Notes under the pieces: model-generated
Told to the model about the DNA's origin: nothing
The model's database searches: none
The model's input: the letters and a program-made list of their open reading frames with translations, nothing else
Part shown: positions 17,501 through 27,000 of the stretch, piece after piece
Layout of the letters: the number at the start of each line of letters is the position of its first letter
Position numbering within the stretch: the stretch's first letter is position 1
Made by a program: the position numbers and the translations under genes
NCBI GenBank assembly: GCA_039029195.1
Contig: JBCCGR010000036.1
Span: 1 to 44,757 of the forward strand
Origin: JBCCGR01 sp039029195
GTDB taxonomy: Bacteria > Pseudomonadota > Alphaproteobacteria > Rhizobiales > Rhizobiaceae
Direction of reading: 5' to 3'
Length of the DNA: 44,757 bases

Positions 17501-20012
17501 GATTGGCGCAGATTCCATTCTGGAAACCTACAGCTTCACAGTGCCTGCAGTGGGAGCAAGCTTCGATATTCCTGTTCGCAAAGACTGGGGTGCGGGCGCG
17601 TATGTGCTGGCGACGCTTTTCAGACCGGGCGAGGCAGAAGCATCGCGTATGCCCATGCGCTCCATCGGCGTGAAGTGGCTCACGATTGATCCTGAAGATC
17701 GCGCCTTGCAGCTCTCAATCGATGCACCGAGCCAGAGCCAGCCTCGTGCGGCCCTGCGCATTCCGGTTTCAGTCTCCAATCTGAAACCGGGTGAAGAAGC
17801 CTACGTGACCGTTGCCGCGGTCGATGTGGGCATACTGAACCTCACAAACTATGAGAGCCCCGATCCGAAGAAGCGCTATTTCGGCCAGCGCAAGCTTGGC
17901 GTTGCGATGCGCGATATCTACGGACGTCTTATCGACGGGTCTCTGGGTGCGGATGGCCGGTTGCGCTCCGGTGGTGATGGCGTTGAAGGCATGAGCACCA
18001 ATGGTTCGCCGCCAGATGAAAAGCTTGTTGCCTTCTTCTCTGGTCCGGTGCGACTGGATGAAAACGGTCGCGCGGAAGTGGTTTTCGACATTCCGCAGTT
18101 CAACGGCACGGTGCGCATTATGGCAACGGCTTGGACCGCGGAAGGGCTCGGTGCCGCTGAAGGCGAGAGCATCATTCGCGATCCGGTGGTGATCGCCGCG
18201 AGCCTGCCGCGGTTCATGGCACCTGGCGATCAGGCAAGGCTGCTTGCTGAGTTCACCAACACGGACGGGCCAGCCGGGCGCTACTCAATCGACATCGAAA
18301 CAAGCACCAACATCAGTCTGAACAATATTCCGGCTGAAATTGTTCTTGGCGCGGGAGAAAAGCGCGACCTGAACATTCCCGTCTCAGCTCGTTCCAACGG
18401 AACGGCGTGGGCGAGAATTGCTCTGACCCACGAAAACGGTCTTTCGTTGAGCTATGAGGCGGTGATGAAGGTTCGTCCGTCGCAGCTTCCGGTCACCAAC
18501 AAGCTCGAAGTGCCACTGGCAGCCCGCAACGGTTCCATCCTGATCGATGAAAACCTGCTTGCTGCGAGCAATCTGGATGGCGCGAAAGTCAGTGTGACGG
18601 TTGCACAGCCCACGCCGTTTGATGTGCCGTCGCTCGTGCTGCAACTTGATCGCTATCCCTACGGATGCGCCGAACAGACGACGAGTAAAGCTCTGCCGCT
18701 GCTCTATGCCAGCGACTATCCCATCAGCATCCCCGGTATGGACGAAAAGACCATACGCGACCGCATCCAAAAGGCGGTTGCACGGGTCTTGTCCTATCAG
18801 TCGAGCAATGGCGGTTTCAGCCTGTGGGGAACCAGACAGGATGATTTGTGGTTGACCGCCTATGTGTCTGACTTCCTTACCCGGGCGGCGGAAAAAGGAT
18901 ATGATGTTCCAGCGGAAGCCATGAAGCTTGCGCTCCAGAACCTCAACAACACGCTCGCCTATCAGAACAATCTGGAGGAGAACGATTCTGCCGTTGCTTA
19001 TGCGCTTTACGTTCTGGCCAGAAATAAGAAGGCTTCTGCCGGTGATCTGCGCTACTATTCAGATAGCCAATTAAGCGCGTTCCGCTCGCCTCTTTCCCGG
19101 GCGCAACTGGGTGCAGGCATGGCGCTTTATGGTGACGTAACGCGATCTCGCAAAGCCTTCGAATCTGCGCTTACCCTTGCTTCCAGAAAAGTGCCGGTTA
19201 CAGGTGGAAACTACACCTACGGTTCGTCCTTGCGTGATGCATCGGCAATTCTGGCGCTGGCGCATGAAACCACGCCTGCACCAACCTGGATACCGGCTGT
19301 GCGTACGTTGGTTAGTGAACTCTACGCCAACGACAAATACACCAGCACGCAGGAACAAGCGTGGATGCTGTTGGCGGCACGCGCCGAGCGCCTTCGCAAT
19401 GCCGACATCTCACTCGATGTGGATGGTCGCGAACATAGCGGTGCCTATTCAAGCCAATACGAAGGTAATCATCTGGCACTATCGCCTGTTCGGATTGCCA
19501 ACACCAGCAGCCAGAATTTGCGGGCAACGGTGACCACCGTCGCCGTTCCAAGCCAGCCGCTTCCTGCCGGAGGCAATGGGCTGACAATCAGCCGTGCCTA
19601 CTATCGTCTCGATGGGACGCAGGCAAACATCAGTGATGTGAAGCAAAACGAGCGGTTCGTTGTCGTTGTCTCAATCAAGCAGATTGAAGATCAGGAATCG
19701 CGACTTGTGATCACCGATTTGCTTCCCGCTGGGTTCGAAATCGACAATCCACGTCTGGTTTCGAGCGCTGATCTGAAGTCGTTCAGCTGGTTGCCTCAGA
19801 CCGATGCGTCCCATTCAGAATTCCGGGATGATCGGTTCGTCACCGCGTTTGATCATTCTGGCGGTGCAGGCAAGGAGTTCACCGCTGCCTATGTGGTGCG
19901 TGCAGTGACGCCCGGCATATACACCCATCCCGCTGCCAGCGTTGAGGACATGTATCGTCCAGAGATTTCAGCGCGCACTGCGGCTGGCTGGATGCAGGTG
20001 CGGGCGCAATAG
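14541..20012 (+). CDS. Bacterial alpha-2-macroglobulin with PAN domain
   Basis: An 1,823-residue secreted protein. The Sec signal peptide (residues 1-26, ending SIATA) has no lipobox. A PAN/Apple-like domain follows (residues about 30-85; Cys55, 59, 65 and 77 form the usual pattern). A helical region comes next, then many beta-sandwich macroglobulin domains. The thioester motif YGCAEQ lies in the TED helical domain, Cys1376 and Gln1379. Bacterial alpha-2-macroglobulins are thought to trap attacking proteases in the periplasm through this thioester. ATG 14541 is used because AGAGGG lies 9 bases upstream, whereas ATG 14532 is too close to it. pbpC follows after 17 bases, the classic pairing in which the trap guards a damaged wall while PbpC repairs it. 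Confidence 0.93.
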   Translation: MIRVLKAVVLPIVLTVVLGIFSIATAQERQIILHENSDFYGFDLLTEKDVSLDQCKASCLRNLGCMAFTYNQSARFCFLKSDFGKRNTFEGAIAGRVATVSGGEDIGHAPPLSFVPSYMKNAAANFLKAVDKPPQKSAGLGFTYMVNTGAQKLAAGETKSAVNFYFSALKVDRSNVSVWLKLADAALAHKTNKSSERRTYHSYAVTGGLKAYDFSRTRVDRAAALAMIGRALVAQNQQKIALTAYKQSLELNDLPEERRIFADLREKYGFRVVKHTVDSDSRTPRACIQFSEQLASSGVDYENYVRIDGQPPKSVSASGNQVCVDGLTHGGTYAVTVRRGLPSKADDLTLKTVELDIYVRDRESGVRFTGSNFVLPYHARRGIPLVSVNSTSANLKLFRVGDRALTEILRDSRFLQQLNGYRADNLAESVGEKVWSGSVSIKPELNKEVTTSIPVDEMLPERKPGVYVMTAKSSTSKRESYENQATQWFLVSDIGLTSYAGKDSLLVHTRSLASAKPMGSVELTLIARNNEVLGSVTTDADGAAKFDAGLIRGTGGLAPVLLTAKRGNDDFVFLQMDQAGFDFSDRGVTGRDVPKGIDAYAWTERGIYRPGETVHVAALVRDSGAKAIRDLPLTFIFKRPDGVEERRIVDDGVALGGYGVQLPLSGNAKRGTWNLYVHADTKAPPLFEQRFLVEDFLPERTDFEITIDGSAISENQPVQAKINGKYLYGAPAAGLALEGELVIKTSRKRDGFTDYVFGLADERNNSVQRNSLGQLTPLNETGESTIPVVLAKTASTSRPQTADLVVRMREQSGRAIERTQTISVLPSNTMIGIKPGFQGGQVAEGGTAHFDVIAVDRQGNRADLRGVRWSLVKIERNYQWYRNGSSWRYESFNVENKVADGVVDLTASDAAKLSMSVGWGRYRLDMESDTAGNPASSLLFNAGWYVETKSTDTPDGLEIALDKETYRAGDVARLKVSPRFAGELQVAIGADSILETYSFTVPAVGASFDIPVRKDWGAGAYVLATLFRPGEAEASRMPMRSIGVKWLTIDPEDRALQLSIDAPSQSQPRAALRIPVSVSNLKPGEEAYVTVAAVDVGILNLTNYESPDPKKRYFGQRKLGVAMRDIYGRLIDGSLGADGRLRSGGDGVEGMSTNGSPPDEKLVAFFSGPVRLDENGRAEVVFDIPQFNGTVRIMATAWTAEGLGAAEGESIIRDPVVIAASLPRFMAPGDQARLLAEFTNTDGPAGRYSIDIETSTNISLNNIPAEIVLGAGEKRDLNIPVSARSNGTAWARIALTHENGLSLSYEAVMKVRPSQLPVTNKLEVPLAARNGSILIDENLLAASNLDGAKVSVTVAQPTPFDVPSLVLQLDRYPYGCAEQTTSKALPLLYASDYPISIPGMDEKTIRDRIQKAVARVLSYQSSNGGFSLWGTRQDDLWLTAYVSDFLTRAAEKGYDVPAEAMKLALQNLNNTLAYQNNLEENDSAVAYALYVLARNKKASAGDLRYYSDSQLSAFRSPLSRAQLGAGMALYGDVTRSRKAFESALTLASRKVPVTGGNYTYGSSLRDASAILALAHETTPAPTWIPAVRTLVSELYANDKYTSTQEQAWMLLAARAERLRNADISLDVDGREHSGAYSSQYEGNHLALSPVRIANTSSQNLRATVTTVAVPSQPLPAGGNGLTISRAYYRLDGTQANISDVKQNERFVVVVSIKQIEDQESRLVITDLLPAGFEIDNPRLVSSADLKSFSWLPQTDASHSEFRDDRFVTAFDHSGGAGKEFTAAYVVRAVTPGIYTHPAASVEDMYRPEISARTAAGWMQVRAQ

Positions 20013-20029
20013 CGGCGCAATCGAAGACC

Positions 20030-22168
20030 ATGTTTCACCGGGTCTGGCGCTCACTTGCCTGGCTCCTGATTGGAGGAGCGGTTTTTCTGACCGTCGCCAT
20101 TCCGGCGGCGGCGATTGCGTTCGATTATTTTGATCGAAACAATCCACCCCTTCTTGCAGACGGAAAACCCGTCTCTCCGCAGGTACTGGATCGTGACGGA
20201 AAACTACTACGTGCCTTTGTAAGTTCAGATGGCTTCTGGCGCCTGCCAGTTTCTCTGGACAATGTGGATGGCGAGTACGTCAAAATGCTGCTTGCCTTTG
20301 AGGACAAGCGGTTCTGGAACCATCCTGGCGTTGATCCTGTCGCGTTCCTGCGCGCTTTCGGACAGTTTGTGACCAATAGGCGGATTGTTTCCGGCGGCTC
20401 TACGATCACAATGCAATATGCCCGGTTGTTGACTGAAGATCGCCAGCGGTCGCTGCGCGCCAAGCTCCGGCAGATTGTCCTGGCCCTGCAAATCGAACGT
20501 CGCCTGACGAAGCAGGACATCCTTACGCGTTATCTGGCAATTGCACCATACGGCGGGAACATCGAAGGTGTTCGGGCAGCATCTCTTGCCTGGTTCGGAA
20601 AAGAACCAAAGGGCTTGAGTGTCGCGGAAAGCGCCTTGCTGGTGGCTTTGCCACAATCGCCCGAACGGCGACGACCGGATCGATTTAGAAACCGGGCGCA
20701 AAAGGCGCGCGATACGGTTCTACGCCGTATGGCCTCCGGCCATATCATTGCGGCAAGTGAGGTGGCGCGCGCAGCCAGATCGCGGGTGCCTGCGGTGAGA
20801 CGCGCCATGCCGAAACTAGCGGCTCATTTGGCGAACCGTCTGATCGGCAAACATCCCGACCAGTTGGTGCATCGCACCCGGCTTAAGCGATCGGTCCAGA
20901 AGAACCTCGAACTGCTCGCTTTGGAAAAGGCCCGGTCACTGGGTCCGGAGCGCTCGCTCGCATTGGTCATGGCGGACAGTCAAACCGGCGACATTGTTAC
21001 TCAGATCGGCTCGCCCGATATGCTTGACGAGCGCAGGTCCGGCTGGATCGATATGAGCGAAGCTGTTCGTTCTCCGGGGTCCACTTTGAAGCCGTTCATC
21101 TATGCGCTCGCATTTGATGACGGTGTGGTGCGGCCCGCAACGCACATATTCGATACGCCGGTGAGTTTTTCGGGCTACCGCCCGCAAAACTTTGACCTCG
21201 CCTATCAGGGCGAAGTCAGTGTTCGCACGGCACTGCAGCTTTCGCTCAACGTTCCGGCGGTCAAGCTTCTGGAATCCGTTGGACCGCTGCGCCTGATCAA
21301 GGTCTTTCAAACGGCTGGTGCAGTTGTTGACCTTCCAAAAGGAAAGGTGCCGGGCCTTGCTATCGGATTGGGCGGTCTTGGCATCAGTCTGAAGGACCTC
21401 GTGCAGCTTTATGCCGGGCTGGCAAATGGCGGAACGGCCATTTCCGTTTCTGCGACGAATGAGGATGACCGTAAACCGGTCAAATCTTTCATGTCGGCAT
21501 CTGCCTCTTGGTATGTGACCGATATTCTGAAAGGTGCACCGCCACCCGCAGGGTATCGCAATACGAAAATCGCTTATAAAACCGGCACATCCTACGGTTA
21601 TCGCGATGCCTGGTCGATCGGTTATGATGGCCGCTATGTGATAGGCGTTTGGGTGGGCCGGGCTGACAACAGTGCCGTTCCGGGCATGACGGGGCAGAAG
21701 ACTGCCGCTCCGATTTTGTTTGAAGCGTTTGAGCGCTCCGGCGTCGACAGCGTCCCATTTGGAGATGCACCGGCTTCGGTGCAGAGGCTTGCGCACAGCC
21801 AGTTGCCCATCACTCTGCGCTATTTTCGTGGCAAGAGTGCCGCGTCAGCGTTCTGGTCAGTGCCTGAACCTGCACCGAGTATTGTTTTCCCGCCACATAA
21901 TGCCCGACTGGAGATTGCGAAATCGCCTACCGGTCAATGGTTGCCGGTCATCGCCAAGGTTCAGGATGGGCGTCCTCCATTCAGGTGGATGGTCAACAAC
22001 CGGCCATCGGACCACAAATCCCGGCGCAGAGAATCGGCATTTCACCCGGATGGCGAGGGATATTCCAGATTGACGGTCATCGATGCGGCGGGCCGCTCCG
22101 CTGCGGTGGATGTATTCATCACTCGCGCAAAGCGCCGCAGTTCAATTCTTCAGGCCGATGATGGCTGA
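20030..22168 (+). CDS. pbpC: Penicillin-binding protein 1C
   Basis: A 712-residue class A PBP. It has one N-terminal TM anchor (around residues 8-32) and then a GT51 glycosyltransferase domain with EDKRFWNHPGVDP and GGSTITMQYARLL. The transpeptidase domain has nucleophile Ser351 in STLK, SLN (motif 2) and KTGTSYG (motif 3). The C-terminal BiPBP-like domain spans about the last 90 residues (from about 615). It polymerises and may cross-link peptidoglycan at the outer face of the inner membrane; in E. coli the transpeptidase activity of PBP1C is considered weak. It lies directly downstream of the alpha-2-macroglobulin gene as an operon partner and converges on galU with a 14-base gap. Confidence 0.95.
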   Translation: MFHRVWRSLAWLLIGGAVFLTVAIPAAAIAFDYFDRNNPPLLADGKPVSPQVLDRDGKLLRAFVSSDGFWRLPVSLDNVDGEYVKMLLAFEDKRFWNHPGVDPVAFLRAFGQFVTNRRIVSGGSTITMQYARLLTEDRQRSLRAKLRQIVLALQIERRLTKQDILTRYLAIAPYGGNIEGVRAASLAWFGKEPKGLSVAESALLVALPQSPERRRPDRFRNRAQKARDTVLRRMASGHIIAASEVARAARSRVPAVRRAMPKLAAHLANRLIGKHPDQLVHRTRLKRSVQKNLELLALEKARSLGPERSLALVMADSQTGDIVTQIGSPDMLDERRSGWIDMSEAVRSPGSTLKPFIYALAFDDGVVRPATHIFDTPVSFSGYRPQNFDLAYQGEVSVRTALQLSLNVPAVKLLESVGPLRLIKVFQTAGAVVDLPKGKVPGLAIGLGGLGISLKDLVQLYAGLANGGTAISVSATNEDDRKPVKSFMSASASWYVTDILKGAPPPAGYRNTKIAYKTGTSYGYRDAWSIGYDGRYVIGVWVGRADNSAVPGMTGQKTAAPILFEAFERSGVDSVPFGDAPASVQRLAHSQLPITLRYFRGKSAASAFWSVPEPAPSIVFPPHNARLEIAKSPTGQWLPVIAKVQDGRPPFRWMVNNRPSDHKSRRRESAFHPDGEGYSRLTVIDAAGRSAAVDVFITRAKRRSSILQADDG

Positions 22169-22182
22169 AGTGGCGGTTCGGA

Positions 22183-23097
22183 TTACCGATTTGTCTCACG
22201 GCGATCGTGTGGCTGCACTTCTTTCATGAGATCTTCGACCATCGGTCGCACAATCGGTTCGATGTCCGGACGCCACAGTGCAAATGCGATGTTTGCGGCG
22301 ATAAATCCTTCCTTCGATCCTGTGTCGAAAGTCCGTCCGTTGAAGCGAAATCCAAAGAAATCCTGCTTTTCGGCAAGGCGAAGCATGGCGTCGGTGATCT
22401 GAATTTCTCCACCCGCACCGGCGCGTTGATTCTCCAGCAATCCGAAAATTTCCGGCTGAAGAATGTAGCGGCCATTGATCATGAGGTTCGATGGAGCCGT
22501 ACCCTGCGGCGGTTTCTCCACCATGCCTTCAATTTTAAAGCCATCCCCGACAGGCTCGCCAGCAGCAACAATACCGTATTTGTGGGTCTCGGAATCGGCC
22601 ACTTCCTCGACCGCGATCACATTGCCGCCGTTATTGTTGTACACGTCAACCATTGAGGACAGGCAGCCCTTGGGTGACTGCATAATCATGTCCGGCAGAA
22701 GCAGCGCGAACGGTTCGTCACCAACAATATCGCGGGCGCACCACACGGCATGTCCAAGGCCAAGCGGCTCCTGTTGCCGGGTAAAGCTGGTCTGTCCTGC
22801 CATCAGTTGATTGGATTTCAGCATGTCGATGACGTCGGTTTTGCCCCGTTCTGTTAGCGTCTTGTTCAGTTCCACCTGGAAATCGAAATGATCTTCAATC
22901 ACCGCCTTGTTGCGACCGGTCACAAACACGAAATGCTCGATCCCGGCTTCCCGTGCTTCATCCACCACATATTGAATGGTGGGTTTGTCCACCACGGTCA
23001 GCATTTCCTTTGGGATGGCCTTTGTGGCGGGCAGAAAACGGGTTCCGAGGCCAGCAACCGGGAAGACTGCTTTTCGAACGGGCTTGAATGCGTTCAT
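22183..23097 (-). CDS. galU: UTP-glucose-1-phosphate uridylyltransferase
   Basis: A 304-residue nucleotidyltransferase making UDP-glucose from UTP and glucose-1-phosphate for polysaccharide and glycan synthesis. The N-terminal signature is AGLGTRFLPATKAIPKEML, followed by DKPTIQYVVDEA, FVTGRNK and the LLPDMI metal/nucleotide-binding strand. The C-terminal part has GEIQITDAMLRLA and FDTGSKEGFIAAN. ATG 23097 is used because it begins the canonical MNAFKPVRKAVFPVAG start; an in-frame start at 23193 would add 32 residues without family support. It converges on pbpC with 14 bases between the stop codons, so the transcripts probably overlap. Confidence 0.95.
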   Translation of the reverse strand: MNAFKPVRKAVFPVAGLGTRFLPATKAIPKEMLTVVDKPTIQYVVDEAREAGIEHFVFVTGRNKAVIEDHFDFQVELNKTLTERGKTDVIDMLKSNQLMAGQTSFTRQQEPLGLGHAVWCARDIVGDEPFALLLPDMIMQSPKGCLSSMVDVYNNNGGNVIAVEEVADSETHKYGIVAAGEPVGDGFKIEGMVEKPPQGTAPSNLMINGRYILQPEIFGLLENQRAGAGGEIQITDAMLRLAEKQDFFGFRFNGRTFDTGSKEGFIAANIAFALWRPDIEPIVRPMVEDLMKEVQPHDRRETNR

Positions 23098-24085
23098 AAA
23101 TCTCAATCCAAATGAATGCCCCGCCGATGACTCTGATACAGACATTTCAGGGGTTTGATGAGGCTGGTATGCCAAATTTCTGGCAAGTTGCAACGCTGAA
23201 TTGGTCGCGTCTGGTCAATTCTCTTTGTTGAACGCAAGGACCGCTGGATCGCTGGTGAATCAGCTGGAAATTGTCTGATGATTTCAAGAAGACGGTTCAA
23301 CACCCGGAGGGCATTGGCGGCTCATTGCACAATCAACTTGGTTGAGGCTTCGAAGTGGAAATGTGATCCCGGTCCCAAAGTGAACTTTGGGACCGGGAAT
23401 TGGTGCCGACATTTATGGTCCCTGAAAGATTTGACTGCAATTCCGGGGGCGGCGGTCATGCAATCCAAGCAGTTGCCAAAAATGAAGCACCAAAACACTG
23501 AATTCTAATCAATCTCGGCGGTTGTCCGGCAAGTTTTGACGCCCCTCTAATCGCCATCTTCCCTAGCGTAACGTAACATCTAGGACCCTGTAAAGTCACG
23601 GTATCCTGCGATCAGATTGCCAACTTACGAGGCTGAAGCCGACTCAACTGCGGATGACTTGTTGGTACTGCGCTGCACCAAGATCCAGTACTGGGACTGT
23701 TGCTGCGAAGGGTGAAGCTGGCATACGCCGGACTGCGTTTCGAGCCAAGATAGGATGCAATCATTCTTTGCGTTGGTCATACTTGCTTTGTAGAAGCTGT
23801 TCTGGCATGGTCTCGCGGAAATTAGGACAGGAATGCTGTCCCAATTACTGCCAGTTGATAGGCTGGCAGATGGGAAAGCCAGCTTAGTCCTCCAGCCTCT
23901 CTTGGTGGCCACGACCCGACTGTACCCTTCAGATCGGAACAGCGCCGGGAAATAAGCAAAGGGCTGGTTAAACCAGAATGAACGAGCCTGGCCTGGCCAG
24001 AAAAAGCTCACCGAGCCGCACGATGAACGGTGCGACCCGACCATCTCGCAACGCTTGCGTTGCCCGATTGTGAGAGGATTGAAGG
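23098..24085. other. Gene-free 988-base region between galU and gltB
   Basis: No open frame here has the composition or start signals of a gene; the longest (minus, 23625-24233) runs into gltB and has Trp/Cys/His-rich nonsense-like composition. The region must hold the galU promoter at its left end and the gltB promoter to the right. It contains one outstanding element, a perfect 14-bp hairpin at 23367-23398. The 480 bases before gltB are GC-balanced with several weak stems, and could be a long 5' leader or a decayed gene. No tRNA, riboswitch or IS end was recognised. Confidence 0.5.
23367..23398. repeat. Perfect 14-bp stem, 4-base loop palindrome
   Basis: TCCCGGTCCCAAAG (23367-23380) and CTTTGGGACCGGGA (23385-23398) are exact reverse complements around the loop TGAA. 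No T tract follows on either strand, so it is not an ordinary Rho-independent terminator. It stands isolated about 270 bases upstream of the galU start and 690 bases before gltB. It resembles the dispersed extragenic palindromes (REP/RIME-like) of rhizobial relatives, which is inference. Confidence 0.7.
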
Positions 24086-27000
24086 ATGAAGACTGATCTG
24101 GGTGCGAACGTCCAATCGCTGCAACATGGCAGTGCCGCAAACACCGGACCGGCTGTAAAATCGTCCAGTAAACGTCCCGGGCTCTATGATCCGCGCAACG
24201 AGCATGATGCGTGTGGTGTGGGTTTCGTTGCAAATCTCAAGGGCAAGAAGTCACACAACATCGTTCGCCAGGGCGTGCAGATGCTCGAGAATCTAGAGCA
24301 TCGTGGTGCCGTTGGGGCTGATCCCCTTATGGGCGATGGCGCTGGTATGCTGGTTCAAATCCCGCATGCTTTTTTTGTCGCGGAATGCGAGAAGTCCGGA
24401 TTTTCGCTGCCGGAGCCGGAAGCCTATGGTGTGGGTCACTTCTTTCTGCCGGAAGATCAGGCGCGCCGGGAAAAACTCATTGCGATTATTGAAGATGCTG
24501 TCAAAGCCGAAGGTGTAGAGTTGATTGGCTGGCGCGATGTGCCGGTTGACAATTCGTCTCTCTCCAAGGCACCTGACATCGCGGCATCCGAGCCGTTTCA
24601 TCGCCAGATGTTCGTCGGCCGTGGAAGTTCCATTTCCGATGCTGACACATTTGAGCGGCGCCTGTTTATTCTTCGCAAGGTAATCTCAAACGCGGTGATT
24701 GCAGCCGTTGGCGAAGATCCGGACTTTTACCCGGTTTCCATGTCGTGCCGTACGATTGTCTACAAAGGCATGTTCCTGTCGTATCAGCTGGCGGCGTACT
24801 ACAAGGATCTGAACGACGAACGTTTCGAATCAGCGCTCGCACTCGTTCACCAGCGGTTTTCCACGAACACATTCCCGTCCTGGCGCCTGGCCCACCCCTA
24901 CCGCATGGTCGCCCACAATGGCGAAATCAACACGCTGCGCGGCAATGTGAACTGGATGGCTGCCCGGCAGGCATCGGTGGCGTCACCGGAGTTTGGCGAC
25001 GATATTTCGAAGCTGTGGCCAATTTCCTATGAAGGCCAGTCCGATACGGCCTGTTTCGACAATGCGCTCGAATTTCTTCAGCAAGGCGGATATTCGCTGG
25101 CTCATGCTATGATGATGCTGATCCCGGAAGCCTGGGCAGGCAATCCTCTAATGGGTGAGGAGCGTCGAGCATTTTATGAGTACCATGCTGCGTTGATGGA
25201 ACCGTGGGACGGCCCGGCGGCTGTGGCATTCACCGACGGTCGTCAGATCGGTGCAACGCTCGACCGCAACGGTCTCCGCCCTGCGCGCTACATGGTCCTC
25301 GACGATGATACGGTGATTATGGCCTCCGAAAGCGGCGTCATCACGGTTGATGAAGCGAAGGTCATCACCAAATGGCGGCTTCAGCCCGGCAAGATGCTTC
25401 TGATTGATTTCGAAGAGGGCCGGATTATTTCCGACGAGGAAATCAAGAAGACTTACGCTTCAGCCAATCCCTATCGTGAGTGGCTGGCGCGCAGCCAGAT
25501 CGTTCTGGAAGAGCTGCCAGGTTCAAAATATTCCAAACGCAAAATACGTGGTGAAGACATATTGGCCGCGCAACAGTCTTTTGGATACTCCCAGGAAGAT
25601 CTGAAAATCCTGATGTCGCCCATGGCAACCACAGGTCAGGAGGCCATAGGCTCTATGGGAACGGACACGCCGATCTCGGTGCTGTCGTCCAAATCCAAGC
25701 TGCTTTACACCTATTTCAAACAGAATTTTGCGCAGGTGACCAACCCGCCGATCGACCCGATCCGCGAAGAATCGGTCATGAGCCTTGTCTCTTTCATCGG
25801 CCCGCGTCCAAACCTGTTTGACCCTGAATCGCTCGCCGGTCGTAAACGGCTTGAGGTGCGCCAGCCCATCCTCACAAATGCCGATCTGGAAAAGATTCGC
25901 GCCATTGGGGATATCGCAGACAATCAGTTCCAGGCCCGTACACTGGACACCACCTACGCCGCGAGCAAAGGCTCGGATGGCATGCGTGCGGCGATTGATG
26001 AATTGTGCGCACGGTCGGAAAAGGCCATTGCAGAAGGCTACAATATCATAGTGCTGTCCGACCGTGTTGCGAGCCGGGAGCGTGTGGCAATACCGGCACT
26101 TCTGGCGACGGCCGCGGTCCATCATCACCTGATCCGCAAAGGCTTGAGAACATCTGTCGGGTTGGTGGTTGAATCCGGAGAACCGCGGGAAGTCCACCAC
26201 TTCGCCGTGCTTGCAGGCTACGGCGCGGAAGCAATCAACCCCTATCTCGCTTTCGAAACGCTCGCCGAGCTCCACGATTCCGGCAGCTTCCCCGATGTGG
26301 TTGACGACGAGGAAGTGGTTGAGCGCTACATCAAGTCGATCGACAAGGGCCTTTTGAAGGTGATGTCCAAAATGGGCATCTCAACCTATCAGTCCTACTG
26401 CGGTGCCCAGATTTTTGATGCCGTCGGGCTTTCGAGCGACTTTGTTGACGAGTTCTTCACCGGCACGGCTACCACGATTGAGGGTGTCGGTCTTGAAGAA
26501 GTCGCGCGCGAAACGGTCGCCCGCCACACCGAGGCATTCAGCGATCTACCGGTCTTGCGCAACACACTTGAAGTGGGTGGCGAATACGCTGTCCGGCAGC
26601 GTGGTGAAGATCACGTCTGGGGCTCCGGCGAAATCAACGCCCTGCAAAAGGCCGTTCGCGGCTCCTCGCGAGACCGCTATCGCGAATATGCTGATCGCAT
26701 CAACGAGCAGTCACAAAGGCTCCTGACCATCCGCGGGTTGTTCCGCATCAAAGATGCCGAGGAGATTGGATCGTCCGCAATTCCTTTGGAAGAAGTGGAG
26801 TCGGCAGAAAAAATCGTTCGACGGTTTGCAACTGGTGCAATGTCGTATGGTTCCATCAGCCGCGAAGCCCACACCACGCTCGCCATCGCCATGAACCGTA
26901 TCGGAGGCAAGTCAAACACTGGCGAGGGCGGTGAAGAACCTGATCGCTTCACGCCAAAGCCGAATGGCGATTCCATGCGATCTGCAATCAAGCAGGTGGC

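Noticed and set aside
23625..24233. 202-residue minus-strand open frame upstream of gltB
   Set aside because: It overlaps the true start of gltB, has no ribosome binding site that stands out, and is rich in Trp, Cys, His and Ser in a way typical of antisense translation.
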